A stretch of 64,000 bases of DNA from JBMNGG01 sp050949705 (GTDB lineage: Bacteria > Bacillota > Thermosediminibacteria > Thermosediminibacterales > Tepidanaerobacteraceae). Position 1 is the first letter of the stretch; every line of letters begins with the position of its first letter. The position numbers and the translations under genes are program-made. The DNA lies in NCBI GenBank assembly GCA_050949705.1, contig JBMNGG010000008.1:319872-383871 (forward strand), read 5' to 3'. Shown in pieces: positions 33,851 through 43,296 of this stretch. Below the pieces are notes generated by a model. That model worked only from the letters and a program-made list of their open reading frames with translations. It was not told the DNA's origin and did not search any database.

Positions 33851-33921
33851 GGAGTTAGATATATACTATAATAAAGTGCTAATATCAAGTACTAATAGTT
33901 GATAACATTAGGAGGTTTCAT

Positions 33922-35004
33922 ATGAATTTGCCTGAACTAAGAATAGGTAATCTAGTTGCGAAAACCCCAATTGTTCAAGGCGGCATGGGTGTAGGTATTT
34001 CGCTTTCGTCACTAGCTGGTGCGGTAATGTTAAACAAAGGAATTGGTGTAATTTCAGGAGTAGAAATTGGATTTAATGAACCTGACTATTTTAAAAATAA
34101 ACAAGTTGCAAATATAAGGGCATTAAAAAAACATATAAGAAAAGCACGGGAGATATGTAAAGATGGAGTTTTAGGTGTAAATTTAATGGTAGCACTTAAC
34201 AACTTCCAAGAGATGGCTATCGAATCTGTAAAGGAAAAAGTTGATATTATTTTTTCTGGTGCCGGTCTTCCATTAAAATTGCCTGAATATACAGCGGGTT
34301 CAAATACAAAAAATGTTCCTATTGTTTCTTCGGGAAGAGCGGCAACGATAATATGCAAAAATTGGCACAAACGCTATAATATTGTTCCTGATTCCATTGT
34401 AGTAGAAGGGCCTTTAGCTGGTGGACATCTTGGTTTTTCAGAAGATGAACTTATGCAGCCTTCTTCTAACTTAAACAACTTGTTAAGAAATGTTCTCGAA
34501 GCGATAAGACCCTTTGAGAAGATTTATAACAAAAAGATTCCTGTTATAGCTGCAGGTGGTATTTTTAACGGTAAAGATATTGCTAATGTTATCAGGGAAG
34601 GTGCATCTGGTGTTCAAATGGCAACACGTTTTGTAACCACTCATGAATGTGATGCTTCCATCGAATTTAAAAATGCATATTTAGAAGCGGATGCTGATGA
34701 TATTAGAATAATTAACAGTCCTGTTGGGATGATAGGTAGGGCTATAAAAAATAAGTTTTTAGTCGATGTGGCTAAGGGAGATAAAAAACCAATTAAATGC
34801 CTTTGTAATTGTTTAAAACCCTGTAATCCTGCAAAGGCGCCTTATTGTATAGCAGATGCTCTTATAAATGCACAAAAAGGGAACCTTGATAATGGATTTG
34901 CATTTGCCGGAGCGAATGTGCATAGGATAAATGAAATAGTATCTGTTAAAGAACTAATGGAAAAATTGGTATACGAGACGAAAATAAACTTATCGAAGAC
35001 TTAA
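33922..35004 (+). CDS. NAD(P)H-dependent flavin oxidoreductase (nitronate monooxygenase/FabK-like)
   Basis: 360-aa FMN TIM-barrel protein of the 2-nitropropane dioxygenase family. Visible: N-terminal PIVQGGMGVGISLSSLAGAV, VVEGPLAGGHLGFS, IPVIAAGGIFNGKDIANVI, and GASGVQMATRFVTTHECDAS. A C-terminal cysteine-rich insert CLCNCLKPCNPAKAPYC is unusual for FabK enoyl reductases but occurs in many clostridial homologues. Good AGGAGG start site. Reaction not certain. Confidence 0.88.
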   Translation: MNLPELRIGNLVAKTPIVQGGMGVGISLSSLAGAVMLNKGIGVISGVEIGFNEPDYFKNKQVANIRALKKHIRKAREICKDGVLGVNLMVALNNFQEMAIESVKEKVDIIFSGAGLPLKLPEYTAGSNTKNVPIVSSGRAATIICKNWHKRYNIVPDSIVVEGPLAGGHLGFSEDELMQPSSNLNNLLRNVLEAIRPFEKIYNKKIPVIAAGGIFNGKDIANVIREGASGVQMATRFVTTHECDASIEFKNAYLEADADDIRIINSPVGMIGRAIKNKFLVDVAKGDKKPIKCLCNCLKPCNPAKAPYCIADALINAQKGNLDNGFAFAGANVHRINEIVSVKELMEKLVYETKINLSKT

Positions 35005-35036
35005 ATTCCAAGGAGAAATTATTGGGATTTTACTTA

Positions 35037-35068
35037 AAAACAAAGCCATCACATGGCTTGTTTTTTTT
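35037..35068 (+). terminator. Terminator downstream of the flavin oxidoreductase
   Basis: Stem about ACAAAGCCAT/ATGGCTTGTT with a CAC loop and T8 tract. Confidence 0.85.
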
Positions 35069-35135
35069 ATTATACAACCATTGTAATTTTATGTTAGAAT
35101 ATAATCACAAAGTCATCCGGAGGAAGGGTTAAAAA

Positions 35136-36560
35136 ATGAAAAAAAACAATCATAGGTATAGTTTTGCCGCAATAATTATCCTAATGTCTCTTTTTATTAT
35201 TGGTCCAAATATTTTATGTGAGGCTGCTGAGATAGATAGAAAGATTTCAGATGAAATATACTTTTTACTTCAAATGGAAGAATTCTTACAAACTAATTAT
35301 GTTGAAGAGATTGATAATATAGAGTTGCTTAGGGGCGCGGTAAAAGGTATGGTGGAATCTCTAAATGACCCTTATTCCGAGTATTTTACTCCAGCGGAAT
35401 TTAAAGAGTTTAATGAATCCACCAGTGGCAATTTTGGAGGTATTGGTGTTGAAATTGTTTTAAAAGATAAGTATACAACTGTTGTGTCTATAATAGAAGG
35501 AAGTCCTGCCGAAAAAGCAGGTATTAGACCAGGAGATAAAATTATTGAAATTGACGGCAATAATGTAACGGGCTTATCTTCTACTGAAGTGTCTAAGCGT
35601 TTGAAAGGAGATAAAGGAAAGAAGGTCAGCATAGGAGTTCTTCGTGAAGGAGAGAATCAGATAAAAAGATTTGAAATTGAAAGAGATATAATCAAAGTAA
35701 ATCCAATTGAATCAATAGTATTAGGTCAAGGGATTGGTTACATTAAGATAAGACAGTTTAATGAAAATACCGTGGAGAATTTGGATAAAACCTTGAACAT
35801 TTTTAAGGAAAGTGGTGTTGTTGGTATAGTTTTAGATCTTAGGAATAATCCTGGTGGCTTTTTAGACCAGGCTATTGAAGCAACTGCAAGATTTGTCCCG
35901 AAAGGCCCTATAGTAAATATAGTTTCAAAGAATGGTAATATACAAAACTATGATTCAGATTTAGAAAACTCGCCTTTTGCATTAGTTGTTTTAGTAAATA
36001 AAGGTTCAGCCAGTGCTTCGGAGATATTCGCTGGAGCGGTTAAAGATCGGAATGCTGGGATTTTAGTAGGAGAAAAAACCTTTGGAAAGGGATTAGTGCA
36101 AAGAACTTTAAGTTTAGGTGCTCTTGGAGGAATAAAACTGACTATAGCACACTACACCACTCCAAATGGTACAAACATAAACAACACAGGAATTACCCCT
36201 GATGTTGTTATAGAAATGGATAAAACCAATCCTATGAGTGACCTAGTTCCATTAAATAGTACAAAGATACTAAGTTATGGTGATATAGGTTTGGATGTAT
36301 TAGGAATTCAGCAAAGATTACAGTATTTAGATTTATTTAAAACTCAGCCTGACGGAGTGTTTGGACCGAGAACAGAACAAGCAGTTAAAACATTACAAAC
36401 GAAATCAGGCCTAAATTCAACTGGTATTGCTGATGAAAAGTTTTATAAAGCTTTGGATCAAGCAATATATAAAAAATTATCATCCGCGGAAGATATACAA
36501 CTTAGAAAAGCTATTGATATATTAAAAGAAAAGATAAAACCAGTTCAAAATGCTGCCTAA
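35136..36560 (+). CDS. C-terminal processing protease (S41 family, CtpA/CtpB-like)
   Basis: 474-aa exported serine protease. N-terminal signal/anchor (FAAIIILMSLFIIGPNIL), PDZ domain (about 95-175, GIRPGDKIIEIDG), S41 catalytic core with RNNPGGFLDQAI, the nucleophile region NKGSASASEIFAGA and the lysine in GEKTFGKGLVQ, then a C-terminal peptidoglycan-binding repeat (GDIGLDVLGIQQRLQYL...GVFGPRTEQAVKTLQ). Such proteases process cell-envelope or sporulation proteins. Strong GGAGG site. Confidence 0.94.
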   Translation: MKKNNHRYSFAAIIILMSLFIIGPNILCEAAEIDRKISDEIYFLLQMEEFLQTNYVEEIDNIELLRGAVKGMVESLNDPYSEYFTPAEFKEFNESTSGNFGGIGVEIVLKDKYTTVVSIIEGSPAEKAGIRPGDKIIEIDGNNVTGLSSTEVSKRLKGDKGKKVSIGVLREGENQIKRFEIERDIIKVNPIESIVLGQGIGYIKIRQFNENTVENLDKTLNIFKESGVVGIVLDLRNNPGGFLDQAIEATARFVPKGPIVNIVSKNGNIQNYDSDLENSPFALVVLVNKGSASASEIFAGAVKDRNAGILVGEKTFGKGLVQRTLSLGALGGIKLTIAHYTTPNGTNINNTGITPDVVIEMDKTNPMSDLVPLNSTKILSYGDIGLDVLGIQQRLQYLDLFKTQPDGVFGPRTEQAVKTLQTKSGLNSTGIADEKFYKALDQAIYKKLSSAEDIQLRKAIDILKEKIKPVQNAA

Positions 36561-36591
36561 ATAGAAAAGTTGATATAAAGGAAGGATTAAC

Positions 36592-37413
36592 TTGCTTATC
36601 GGTGCTCATATTTCCATATCTAAAGGTTTTGAACATGCTGTTAAAGAAGCGCTTTCGATTAATGCAAATACTTTGCAGTTTTTCACAAGAAATCCTAGAG
36701 GTAGTGCTGCTAAAGCTATCGATCCTGTAGACATACAAAGGAAGGATGAACTTTGTCGGAAGAATGAGTTTGGACCTTTGATAGCCCATGCTCCTTATAC
36801 ACTTAATTTAGCTTCTACAAAAGATGAAACTCGTGACTTTGCCAAAATGATATTAAGGGATGATTTAAAAAGACTCCAAGAAGCTCGAGTCGATTTTCTG
36901 GTTATGCATCCGGGGAGCCATCTAGGTGAAGGAATAGAAGAAGGAATTAAGAAAATTGCATATGGTTTTAGAGAAATTATTACAGAAAAAGATAAAGTAA
37001 TGATTCTTTTGGAGACTATGACCGGAGTAGGGAGTGAGGTTGGCCACACTTTTGAACAACTCTACGATATAATTGATAAAGCGGGATTTCCGGAAAAGAT
37101 GGGTGTATGTATTGATACATGTCATCTTTTAGGAGCAGGATATGATATAATTGGAAAACTTGATGAAGTGATAAACAAATTTGACAAGATTATCGGCATT
37201 GAAAAAATAAAGGCAATTCATCTAAATGACAGTAAATTTCCTCTGGCAAGTAGAAAAGATAGGCATGCCAACATTAATGAAGGAGAACTTGGTATTAAAG
37301 TAATCAAAAATATTATTAAACATCCTGCTTTAAGATGTAAACCCTTCTTGTTGGAAACTCCGGGAGGTTTAAATAATTATAAAAAAGAAATTGCTCTGAT
37401 AAGAAAGTTATGA
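36592..37413 (+). CDS. nfo: Deoxyribonuclease IV (AP endonuclease)
   Basis: 273-aa TIM-barrel zinc enzyme cutting DNA at abasic sites. Motifs: GAHISISKGFEHAV, LQFFTRNPRG, LVMHPGSHLGEG, LLETMTGVGSEVG, CIDTCHLLGAGYD, HLNDSKFPLASRKDRHANI, FLLETPGG. Start is TTG 36592 behind AAGGAAGGA. Followed by endonuclease III, the other base-excision enzyme. Confidence 0.95.
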   Translation: MLIGAHISISKGFEHAVKEALSINANTLQFFTRNPRGSAAKAIDPVDIQRKDELCRKNEFGPLIAHAPYTLNLASTKDETRDFAKMILRDDLKRLQEARVDFLVMHPGSHLGEGIEEGIKKIAYGFREIITEKDKVMILLETMTGVGSEVGHTFEQLYDIIDKAGFPEKMGVCIDTCHLLGAGYDIIGKLDEVINKFDKIIGIEKIKAIHLNDSKFPLASRKDRHANINEGELGIKVIKNIIKHPALRCKPFLLETPGGLNNYKKEIALIRKL

Positions 37414-37458
37414 AATAAGGGGTTAAAGGATTTGTAGATAGATATTAAGTAAAAAAAT

Positions 37459-37466
37459 GTTATAAT
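37459..37466 (+). promoter_or_regulatory. Extended -10 promoter of nth
   Basis: TGTTATAAT extended -10 about 20 bases before the expected start; no good -35 hexamer. Confidence 0.5.
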
Positions 37467-37494
37467 ACTAACTAGTGAAAATTTAGCAAAAGAG

Positions 37495-38190
37495 ATGGGA
37501 ACAATGAATGAAAAGATAAATAACAAGAAGAAAAAAAAGCATTCTGCAACTCAATACAATGTCGAAGAACAAAGTCGCATATCAAAGATACTCTCGAGTT
37601 TTAGCGAGATGTATCCTAACGCCAAAACAGAGTTAAATTACGATAACCCTTTTCAACTTTTGATTGCAACTATTTTAGCTGCACAATGTACAGATAAAAG
37701 AGTTAATAAGGTTACAGAACGTTTATTTAAAAAATATAAAGGCCCAGAAGATTTTACTATCGTGTCTCAAGAAGAATTGGAGAATGATATAAAAGAATGT
37801 GGGTTATTTAGGAATAAAAGTAAGAATATTATCGGTACATCGAAAATGATTTTAACAAATCATGACGGCAAAGTACCGGCAACTTTCGAGGATTTGATTA
37901 AACTTCCGGGTGTAGGGAGAAAGACTGCCAATGTAATTTTGGCTAATGCTTTTGCCACGCCAGCATTTGCAGTAGATACTCATGTTTATAGATTGGCACA
38001 TCGCATTGGCTTATCAGATAAAAAAGATGTATTGGGTGTGGAGAAAGATTTAATGGAACAAATACCTAAAAATCTATGGATTAAAGCACATCATTGGTTA
38101 ATATATCATGGTCGCAATTTATGCAAGGCTCGGAAACCAATGTGCAGCATTTGTTTTATTGAACAATGGTGTCCTAAACTTTTCAATTAG
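37495..38190 (+). CDS. nth: Endonuclease III
   Basis: 231-aa DNA glycosylase/AP lyase for oxidised pyrimidines. Helix-hairpin-helix LPGVGRKTANVIL with the catalytic Lys, catalytic Asp in AVDTHVYRLAHRIG, and the C-terminal [4Fe-4S] cysteines C-x6-C-x2-C-x5-C (CKARKPMCSICFIEQWC). It has a lysine-rich N-terminal tail before the conserved core, so ATG 37504 is an alternative start. Its 3' end overlaps the convergent DUF1405 gene by four bases. Confidence 0.95.
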   Translation: MGTMNEKINNKKKKKHSATQYNVEEQSRISKILSSFSEMYPNAKTELNYDNPFQLLIATILAAQCTDKRVNKVTERLFKKYKGPEDFTIVSQEELENDIKECGLFRNKSKNIIGTSKMILTNHDGKVPATFEDLIKLPGVGRKTANVILANAFATPAFAVDTHVYRLAHRIGLSDKKDVLGVEKDLMEQIPKNLWIKAHHWLIYHGRNLCKARKPMCSICFIEQWCPKLFN

Positions 38191-38774
38191 CGTTGCTTTT
38201 TGTACAAAAAAATACTGTAAATCCCAATAAATAATGTCAGCATAATTGCTGCAAATAAGGCAATATCCCATTGGCTTTGCGAAAACAGCCAGGGGTGAAT
38301 TCCAATACCGTAATCTAAAAAATCATTTACTAACATGAGTATTAACAAGAACATTATACTGTCTTTCCTTAGTGGAATATCGGTTAGGAAGAGAAAACCT
38401 TCGATTGCCATTCCAAGATGAGATATAGAAAGATGAAAATTTGTAAAGTTGTAATTTCCCCCTATCAAAAGGAAGTGGGTGTTTAATATAAAAGCCCAAA
38501 GACCATATTTTATGAGCCAAGCACACGCCATAAGCGTTATAAAAGGCTTGTGCTTTTTAATTATTATAAAAAAAAGGGCAATCGTAAACAGCGCTGAAGC
38601 GGTAGGGCTGTCAGGTACAAATAATTTCAAAACTCCAGGTGTTATCTTTAATTGTTGGCGATACCAATAAAAACCGTAAAATGAGCCAAAAAGATTAATA
38701 ATCAATAATACTCGAAGTGATAAAGGCTGTTTTAGAAATCTTTTCAGATTATAGTAATGAGTTTTTAGTTGCAA
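38187..38774 (-). CDS. DUF1405 membrane protein (YpjA-like)
   Basis: 195-aa protein with five or six membrane helices. Matches the DUF1405 family through NLFGSFYGFYWYRQQL, DSPTASALFTIALF, IKYGLWAFILNTHFL, and HLGMAIEGFLF. Start is TTG 38774 with GAGGAGG upstream on the minus strand. Function unknown. Confidence 0.8.
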   Translation of the reverse strand: MQLKTHYYNLKRFLKQPLSLRVLLIINLFGSFYGFYWYRQQLKITPGVLKLFVPDSPTASALFTIALFFIIIKKHKPFITLMACAWLIKYGLWAFILNTHFLLIGGNYNFTNFHLSISHLGMAIEGFLFLTDIPLRKDSIMFLLILMLVNDFLDYGIGIHPWLFSQSQWDIALFAAIMLTLFIGIYSIFLYKKQR

Positions 38775-38932
38775 AAAAATTCCTCCTCACATAAAATGGA
38801 AGCATTGCCAAGTATTATAATTATACATCAAAAAAATCTTTTATGATAAATTTATAAAGAGATATTATATATGTTTTTTTAAGTAATATAGCCCACCAAT
38901 AAATAACATATTAGAAGATTAATATTAAGGTA

Positions 38933-38961
38933 TTGTTTTTTATAAAAAGTTATGCTATAAT
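38933..38961 (+). promoter_or_regulatory. Sigma-A promoter of the threonine operon
   Basis: TTGTTT, 17-base spacer, TATAAT. Start predicted near 38968, about 45 bases before the ACT-domain gene. No leader peptide or T-box was seen. Confidence 0.75.
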
Positions 38962-39012
38962 GTCTTCTACTGGCGAATAAATGTCTACTGCATACGCACA
39001 GGAGGGGTTCAT

Positions 39013-39456
39013 TTGGTTCAAAAAGGTGGTTATTATATTATAAAAGATAATATAATGCCTGAAATTTTAAAGAAAACCGTCAAGGCTAAAGAGCTTTTAA
39101 AAAATGGCAAGGCTCGAACTATTAATGAGGCCACTGAAATGGTCGGCATGAGTAGAAGTGCATTTTATAAGTATAAAGATTACATTTTTCCATTTTATGA
39201 AGCTAGTATGGGTAAGATAGTTACAGTTTCTATGATATTAGAGCATTTGCCAGGTGTCTTATCAACTGTACTTGATGAAATTGCTAAAGCCCATGGAAAT
39301 ATACTTACTATAAACCAAAATATACCTATTCAAAACATGGCTAGTGTTACAATATCATTCGAAACAGGCAATTTAAATAAAAATATTGAAGAACTATTAG
39401 AAATAATACACAAGAAAGACGGTGTTCGAAAAGTAGATATAGTAGCTCAAGAATAA
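39013..39456 (+). CDS. ACT-domain protein (PheB/UPF0735)
   Basis: 147-aa protein: N-terminal helix-turn-helix-like part (ARTINEATEMVGMSRSAFYKYKDYIFPF) and C-terminal ACT domain (ILEHLPGVLSTVLDEIAKAHGNILTINQNIPI). Family PheB/UPF0735. Start TTG 39013 with GGAGGGG. First gene of the operon with hom, thrC and thrB, so it is likely an amino-acid-sensing partner or regulator; this is inferred from position. Confidence 0.88.
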   Translation: MVQKGGYYIIKDNIMPEILKKTVKAKELLKNGKARTINEATEMVGMSRSAFYKYKDYIFPFYEASMGKIVTVSMILEHLPGVLSTVLDEIAKAHGNILTINQNIPIQNMASVTISFETGNLNKNIEELLEIIHKKDGVRKVDIVAQE

Positions 39457-39479
39457 TAATAAAAGGAGTGTGGATATAA

Positions 39480-40751
39480 ATGATACATATTGGTATTTTG
39501 GGTTTAGGTACAGTTGGTACAGGTGTTGTGGAGTTATTAGAAGAGAATAATGCAGCAATTACAAAAAGATTAGGTGACCAAATCAATATAAAAAAGATTT
39601 TAGTAAAAAACATGGAAAAAGAAAGACCCTTATCCGTAAATGAGAAAATAACAAATAAATTTGATGATATAATAAATGATAAAGATATCTCAGTTATAGT
39701 TGAGGTGATGGGAGGAGAGGAACCGGCACTTACTTATATTAGAAAAGCCCTACAGGATGGAAAACATGTAGTAACGGCAAATAAAGAAGTTATTTCAAAA
39801 CATGGAAAAGAGCTTTTAGATCTTGCAGCAACTAAAGATGTCAATCTATTGTTTGAAGCAAGCGTAGGTGGTGGAATACCTATAATTAGGCCTATGAAAC
39901 AATGTCTTTCAGCTAATAAAATAATTAAAATAATGGGCATTCTTAACGGCACTACAAATTATATTTTAAGTCAAATGACCGAAAAAGGGGAAAGTTTTGA
40001 CAAAGCGTTGAAGCAGGCCCAAGATGAAGGATATGCTGAAAGTGATCCAACAGACGATATAAAGGGATTCGATGCTGCAAGAAAGATTTCTATTTTATCC
40101 TCTATTGCTTTCAATACAAGAATAACTTCTGATCAGGTTTATACTGAGGGAATAGATAAAATAAGTCATGTAGATATCAAATACGCACAAGAAATGGGAG
40201 CTGTTATAAAACTTATTGCTATTAGCAAAAAACATGAAGAAAATGTGGAAGTATCAGTAACCCCTGTTCTATTAAAAAGAGACCATCCTTTAGCTAGCGT
40301 ATCAGGAACTTTCAATGCCATAATGGCTGAAGGCAATGCTGTTGGCCGGGTAATGTTTTACGGTTTAGGTGCAGGGAAAATGCCCACAGCAAGTGCGATT
40401 GTTGCTGATATTATGGAAACTGTTAGAAATAAAAATGGAAGTAAGGCGAATTGTACATGTCATTATCACATTAATGTAATGGAACCCGGTTTGGCCAAGG
40501 CAGGTTTTTATTTAAGACTGAGAGTTGTTGATAAGCCCGGTGTGTTAGCAAAAATAGCAGGGGCTTTTGGAGAAAATCACATAAGCTTATCTAAAGTATT
40601 TCAAAAAAATACTATAAATGGAACTGCAGAGATAGTCGTAGTTACTTATGATGTGCATTTTAAAAACTTACAGGATGCATTAAATGAAATAAAGAAATAT
40701 AACGAAGTTGTAGAAATATCAAGTATCATTAGAGTTGAGGAGGAGTCTTAA
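39480..40751 (+). CDS. hom: Homoserine dehydrogenase
   Basis: 423-aa enzyme reducing aspartate semialdehyde to homoserine. NAD(P) loop GILGLGTVGTGVVELL, VVTANKEVISKHG, GILNGTTNYILSQM, EGYAESDPTDDIKGFDAARK with catalytic residues, and a C-terminal ACT domain (about 345-423, VVDKPGVLAKIAGAFGENHISLSKVFQ) for feedback by threonine. Stop is directly followed by the thrC start. Confidence 0.96.
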   Translation: MIHIGILGLGTVGTGVVELLEENNAAITKRLGDQINIKKILVKNMEKERPLSVNEKITNKFDDIINDKDISVIVEVMGGEEPALTYIRKALQDGKHVVTANKEVISKHGKELLDLAATKDVNLLFEASVGGGIPIIRPMKQCLSANKIIKIMGILNGTTNYILSQMTEKGESFDKALKQAQDEGYAESDPTDDIKGFDAARKISILSSIAFNTRITSDQVYTEGIDKISHVDIKYAQEMGAVIKLIAISKKHEENVEVSVTPVLLKRDHPLASVSGTFNAIMAEGNAVGRVMFYGLGAGKMPTASAIVADIMETVRNKNGSKANCTCHYHINVMEPGLAKAGFYLRLRVVDKPGVLAKIAGAFGENHISLSKVFQKNTINGTAEIVVVTYDVHFKNLQDALNEIKKYNEVVEISSIIRVEEES

Positions 40752-41809
40752 ATGAGCATAAATTCCGGTATAATTAATAGGTATTTTCGTTATCTTCCCA
40801 TTAATGATCCCAATAACATTATTTCACTTAATGAAGGAAATACTCCTTTGCTTCGTGCTAACAATCTAGAAAACTATTTAGGTGTTGAAGCAGAAATATA
40901 TTTAAAATATGAAGGGCTTAATCCCACTGGTTCTTTCAAGGATAGGGGAATGACTGTTGCAGTATCAAAAGCTGTTGAAGACGGTTCCGCTGCTATTATA
41001 TGTGCTTCCACCGGAAACACATCAGCTTCGGCAGCAGCATACGCAGCTAAAGCTAGTTTAAAGTGTGTTGTACTAATCCCGATGGTGCTATTGCTATGGG
41101 AAAACTTGCTCAGGCTATAGCTTACGGTGCAAAAGTAATTGCAATCAAAGGCAATTTTGATGATGCTTTAAAAATGGTCAGGGAGATTTCCGCAAAAAGG
41201 CCCATAACTCTTGTCAATTCAGTAAATCCTAATCGAATTGAAGGTCAAAAAACGGCATCTTTTGAGATATGTGATGAATTGGGAGAAGCACCAGACTATT
41301 TAACAATACCAGTGGGGAATGCAGGGAACATCACAGCCTATTGGAAAGGGTTTAAAGAATATAAATCTCTTAATAAAAGCAACAAATTGCCGAAAATGAT
41401 GGGATTTCAAGCGGCTGGAGCGGCACCTATCGTAGAGAATAGGATCATAAAAAACCCAGAAACTATAGCGACGGCTATTAAGATTGGAAATCCAGCCAGC
41501 TGGCAGTATGCCGTAGAAGCTGCCAGAGAATCGCGCGGTTTAATTCAAAAAGTAACAGATGAAGAGATTTTGAATGCTTACAAAATTCTAGCAAAAAATG
41601 AAGGAGTTTTCGTTGAACCTGCTTCAGCAGCTTCAATAGCGGGTATTATAAAAATGTGTAAAGAAGATGTTTTAAAAAAAGGCGATAAGGTAGTAGCTGT
41701 TTTAACTGGTCATGGTCTAAAGGACCCTGATACAGCTATAAAAGGTGGGGCGCAGCCAGTTTTAATAGATGCCGATATGGATCTATTGGAAAGGGAAATT
41801 TATGGATAG
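40752..41809 (+). pseudogene. thrC: Threonine synthase, split by a single-base deletion
   Basis: Two overlapping frames together encode a complete threonine synthase (PLP enzyme, O-phosphohomoserine to threonine). The first carries NEGNTPLL, GLNPTGSFKDRGMT (PLP lysine) and ASTGNTSASAAAYA; the second carries DGAIAMGKLAQAIAYGAKV, VGNAGNITAYWKG and AVLTGHGLKDPDTA. The change of frame is at about 41078-41081 (ATCCC-GAT), where one missing base would restore KCVVLIP-DGAIAMG. No other damage is visible. It may be a sequencing error rather than a true pseudogene. Confidence 0.9.
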
Positions 41810-41821
41810 GAGTTGTGAAAT

Positions 41822-42711
41822 ATGGTAAAAGTTCAGGTTCCGGCTACAACGGCTAACTTCGGTCCGGGTTTTGATTGCCTGGGTGCATCTTTAGGTTTGT
41901 ACAATCAAATAGAAATTGAGTTTTCTAACAAGCCGGAGGTAATAGTGACTGGTGAAGGAGCATCTGATACACCTCTGGATGAAACAAATTTAGTATATCA
42001 AGCAGCTTCCCGTGTTCTTGAAAAGGGCAATATAAACAAACCACTAAAGATAACTTTAAACAATAATATTCCATTAGCCAGAGGATTAGGAAGTAGTGCT
42101 GCATGTATAGCCGGAGCGTTAGTGGCAACAAATCATTTATTAGGAGATATTTTAGATAACAATGAATTAATAAAAATTGGAACAGAAATGGAAGGCCATC
42201 CTGATAATGTGGTGCCTGCGATTGTCGGAGGCTTTTGTCTCTCAATGGTGTATGAGAATAAGGTGTATTATAAAAAGTTTCCTGTGCCTTTTTGGTTGCG
42301 TTTTGTAGTATGCATACCAGAATTTGAGCTTAAAACTGAGGATACTAGAAAAATATTACCTGAAACCGTTAGTTTTAAAGATGCAATATATAATACTAGT
42401 CATACTGCAATGGTTGTTGCAGCAATGGCTCAAGGCGATTTGACTGATATGAGTATTTTCTGTCAAGACAGATTGCATCAACCATTTAGAAGCAAACTTA
42501 TTCCGGTATGGAAAAGATACTAGATTCAGTTATAGATAAAGGTGCTTTTGCAGGTTTCCTTAGTGGGTCAGGTCCTACAGTTGTATGTTTAACTGTTAGG
42601 GAAAGAGCAGATATGCTAGGTCAACATATGGTAGATATTTTCTCAAGTGAAGGGATAAAATCAAATTATAAAGTATTATCATCTGATTCAAAAGGTGTTA
42701 CATTCTTATAA
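41822..42711 (+). pseudogene. thrB: Homoserine kinase, split by a single-base deletion
   Basis: GHMP kinase phosphorylating homoserine. First part: VPATTANFGPGFDCLGASLG, the ATP loop PLARGLGSSAACIAGALVA, EGHPDNVVPAIVGG and HQPFRSKLIP. Second part: MEKILDSVIDKGAFAGFLSGSGPTVVCL. One base is missing near 42503-42506 (TTCC-GGTATG); adding it gives the normal LIPGMEKIL junction. All other motifs are intact, so an artefact is plausible. Third enzyme of the hom-thrC-thrB operon. Confidence 0.9.
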
Positions 42712-42763
42712 AACAATAGTATTTATGGAAATTTATTGAACATTAATAAAACACTCATGGGAC

Positions 42764-42792
42764 TTGAAATAAATTAATGAATGCATTATAAT
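42764..42792 (+). promoter_or_regulatory. Promoter of tRNA-Pro
   Basis: TTGAAA, 17-base spacer, TATAAT; about 22 bases before the tRNA. Confidence 0.8.
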
Positions 42793-42814
42793 TAGTATAC
42801 GTTAAAAAAAATGT

Positions 42815-42891
42815 CTGGGTGTGGCGCAGTTTGGTAGCGCGCTTGAATGGGGTTCAAGAGGCCGGGGGTTCGAATCCCTCCACTCAGACCA
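42815..42891 (+). tRNA. tRNA-Pro (GGG anticodon)
   Basis: 77-base cloverleaf with encoded CCA: acceptor CTGGGTG/CACTCAG, D-stem GCGC/GCGC, anticodon stem CTTGA/TCAAG with loop ATGGGGT (anticodon GGG, G37 as usual for Pro), T-arm GGGGG-TTCGAAT-CCCTC. Confidence 0.93.
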
Positions 42892-42917
42892 TTATGAAAA
42901 AAGTATTATTAGTATAC

Positions 42918-42958
42918 AAAGGAACTTCCTAAACTAAGTGGAAGTTCCTTTTTATTTT
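42918..42958 (+). terminator. Terminator of tRNA-Pro
   Basis: 12-bp stem AAAGGAACTTCC/GGAAGTTCCTTT, ten-base loop, T-rich tail. Confidence 0.9.
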
Positions 42959-42959
42959 T

Positions 42960-43296
42960 GAACCATTCTTGAGTTTTTGCATCCACAGTAAATAATGCAG
43001 TATAAACAACCATAGTTGTTTCTTTTTTAAGGTGATGAACCGGTTTCTACTATGATTTCTTAGTATAGTGTTTACGTTGTTATCATAAGAAGAATAAGCA
43101 TTATTTCAAACATATGTTTGTTTGAATTGTTGTTCACTAGTTTCCATAAGGGTTTTATAAAGTCAAATACAAAAAAAAGAGGATTATTCCTATTTTTGGA
43201 GAACATATTATTAATAATTAGCTTTGGCTATTATGGATAGTTTAGGTTTTATAAATAATAATGGTTTCTGTAATAGACGCGAAAAGGTGATAAATA
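42960..43296. other. Gene-free stretch with a palindrome
   Basis: No supportable gene. Small stem AAACAAC-CATA-GTTGTTT followed by CTTTTTT (43004-43028) looks like a terminator on the plus strand. A perfect 14-bp palindrome CAAACATATGTTTG lies at 43107-43120, a possible operator for the downstream gene. The last 20 bases hold the AAAGGTGAT start site of the HlyD-like gene. Confidence 0.45.

Noticed and set aside
38968..39012. T-box or leader peptide controlling the threonine operon
   Set aside because: Only about 45 bases of leader, with no GGTGG T-box sequence and no Thr-rich short frame.
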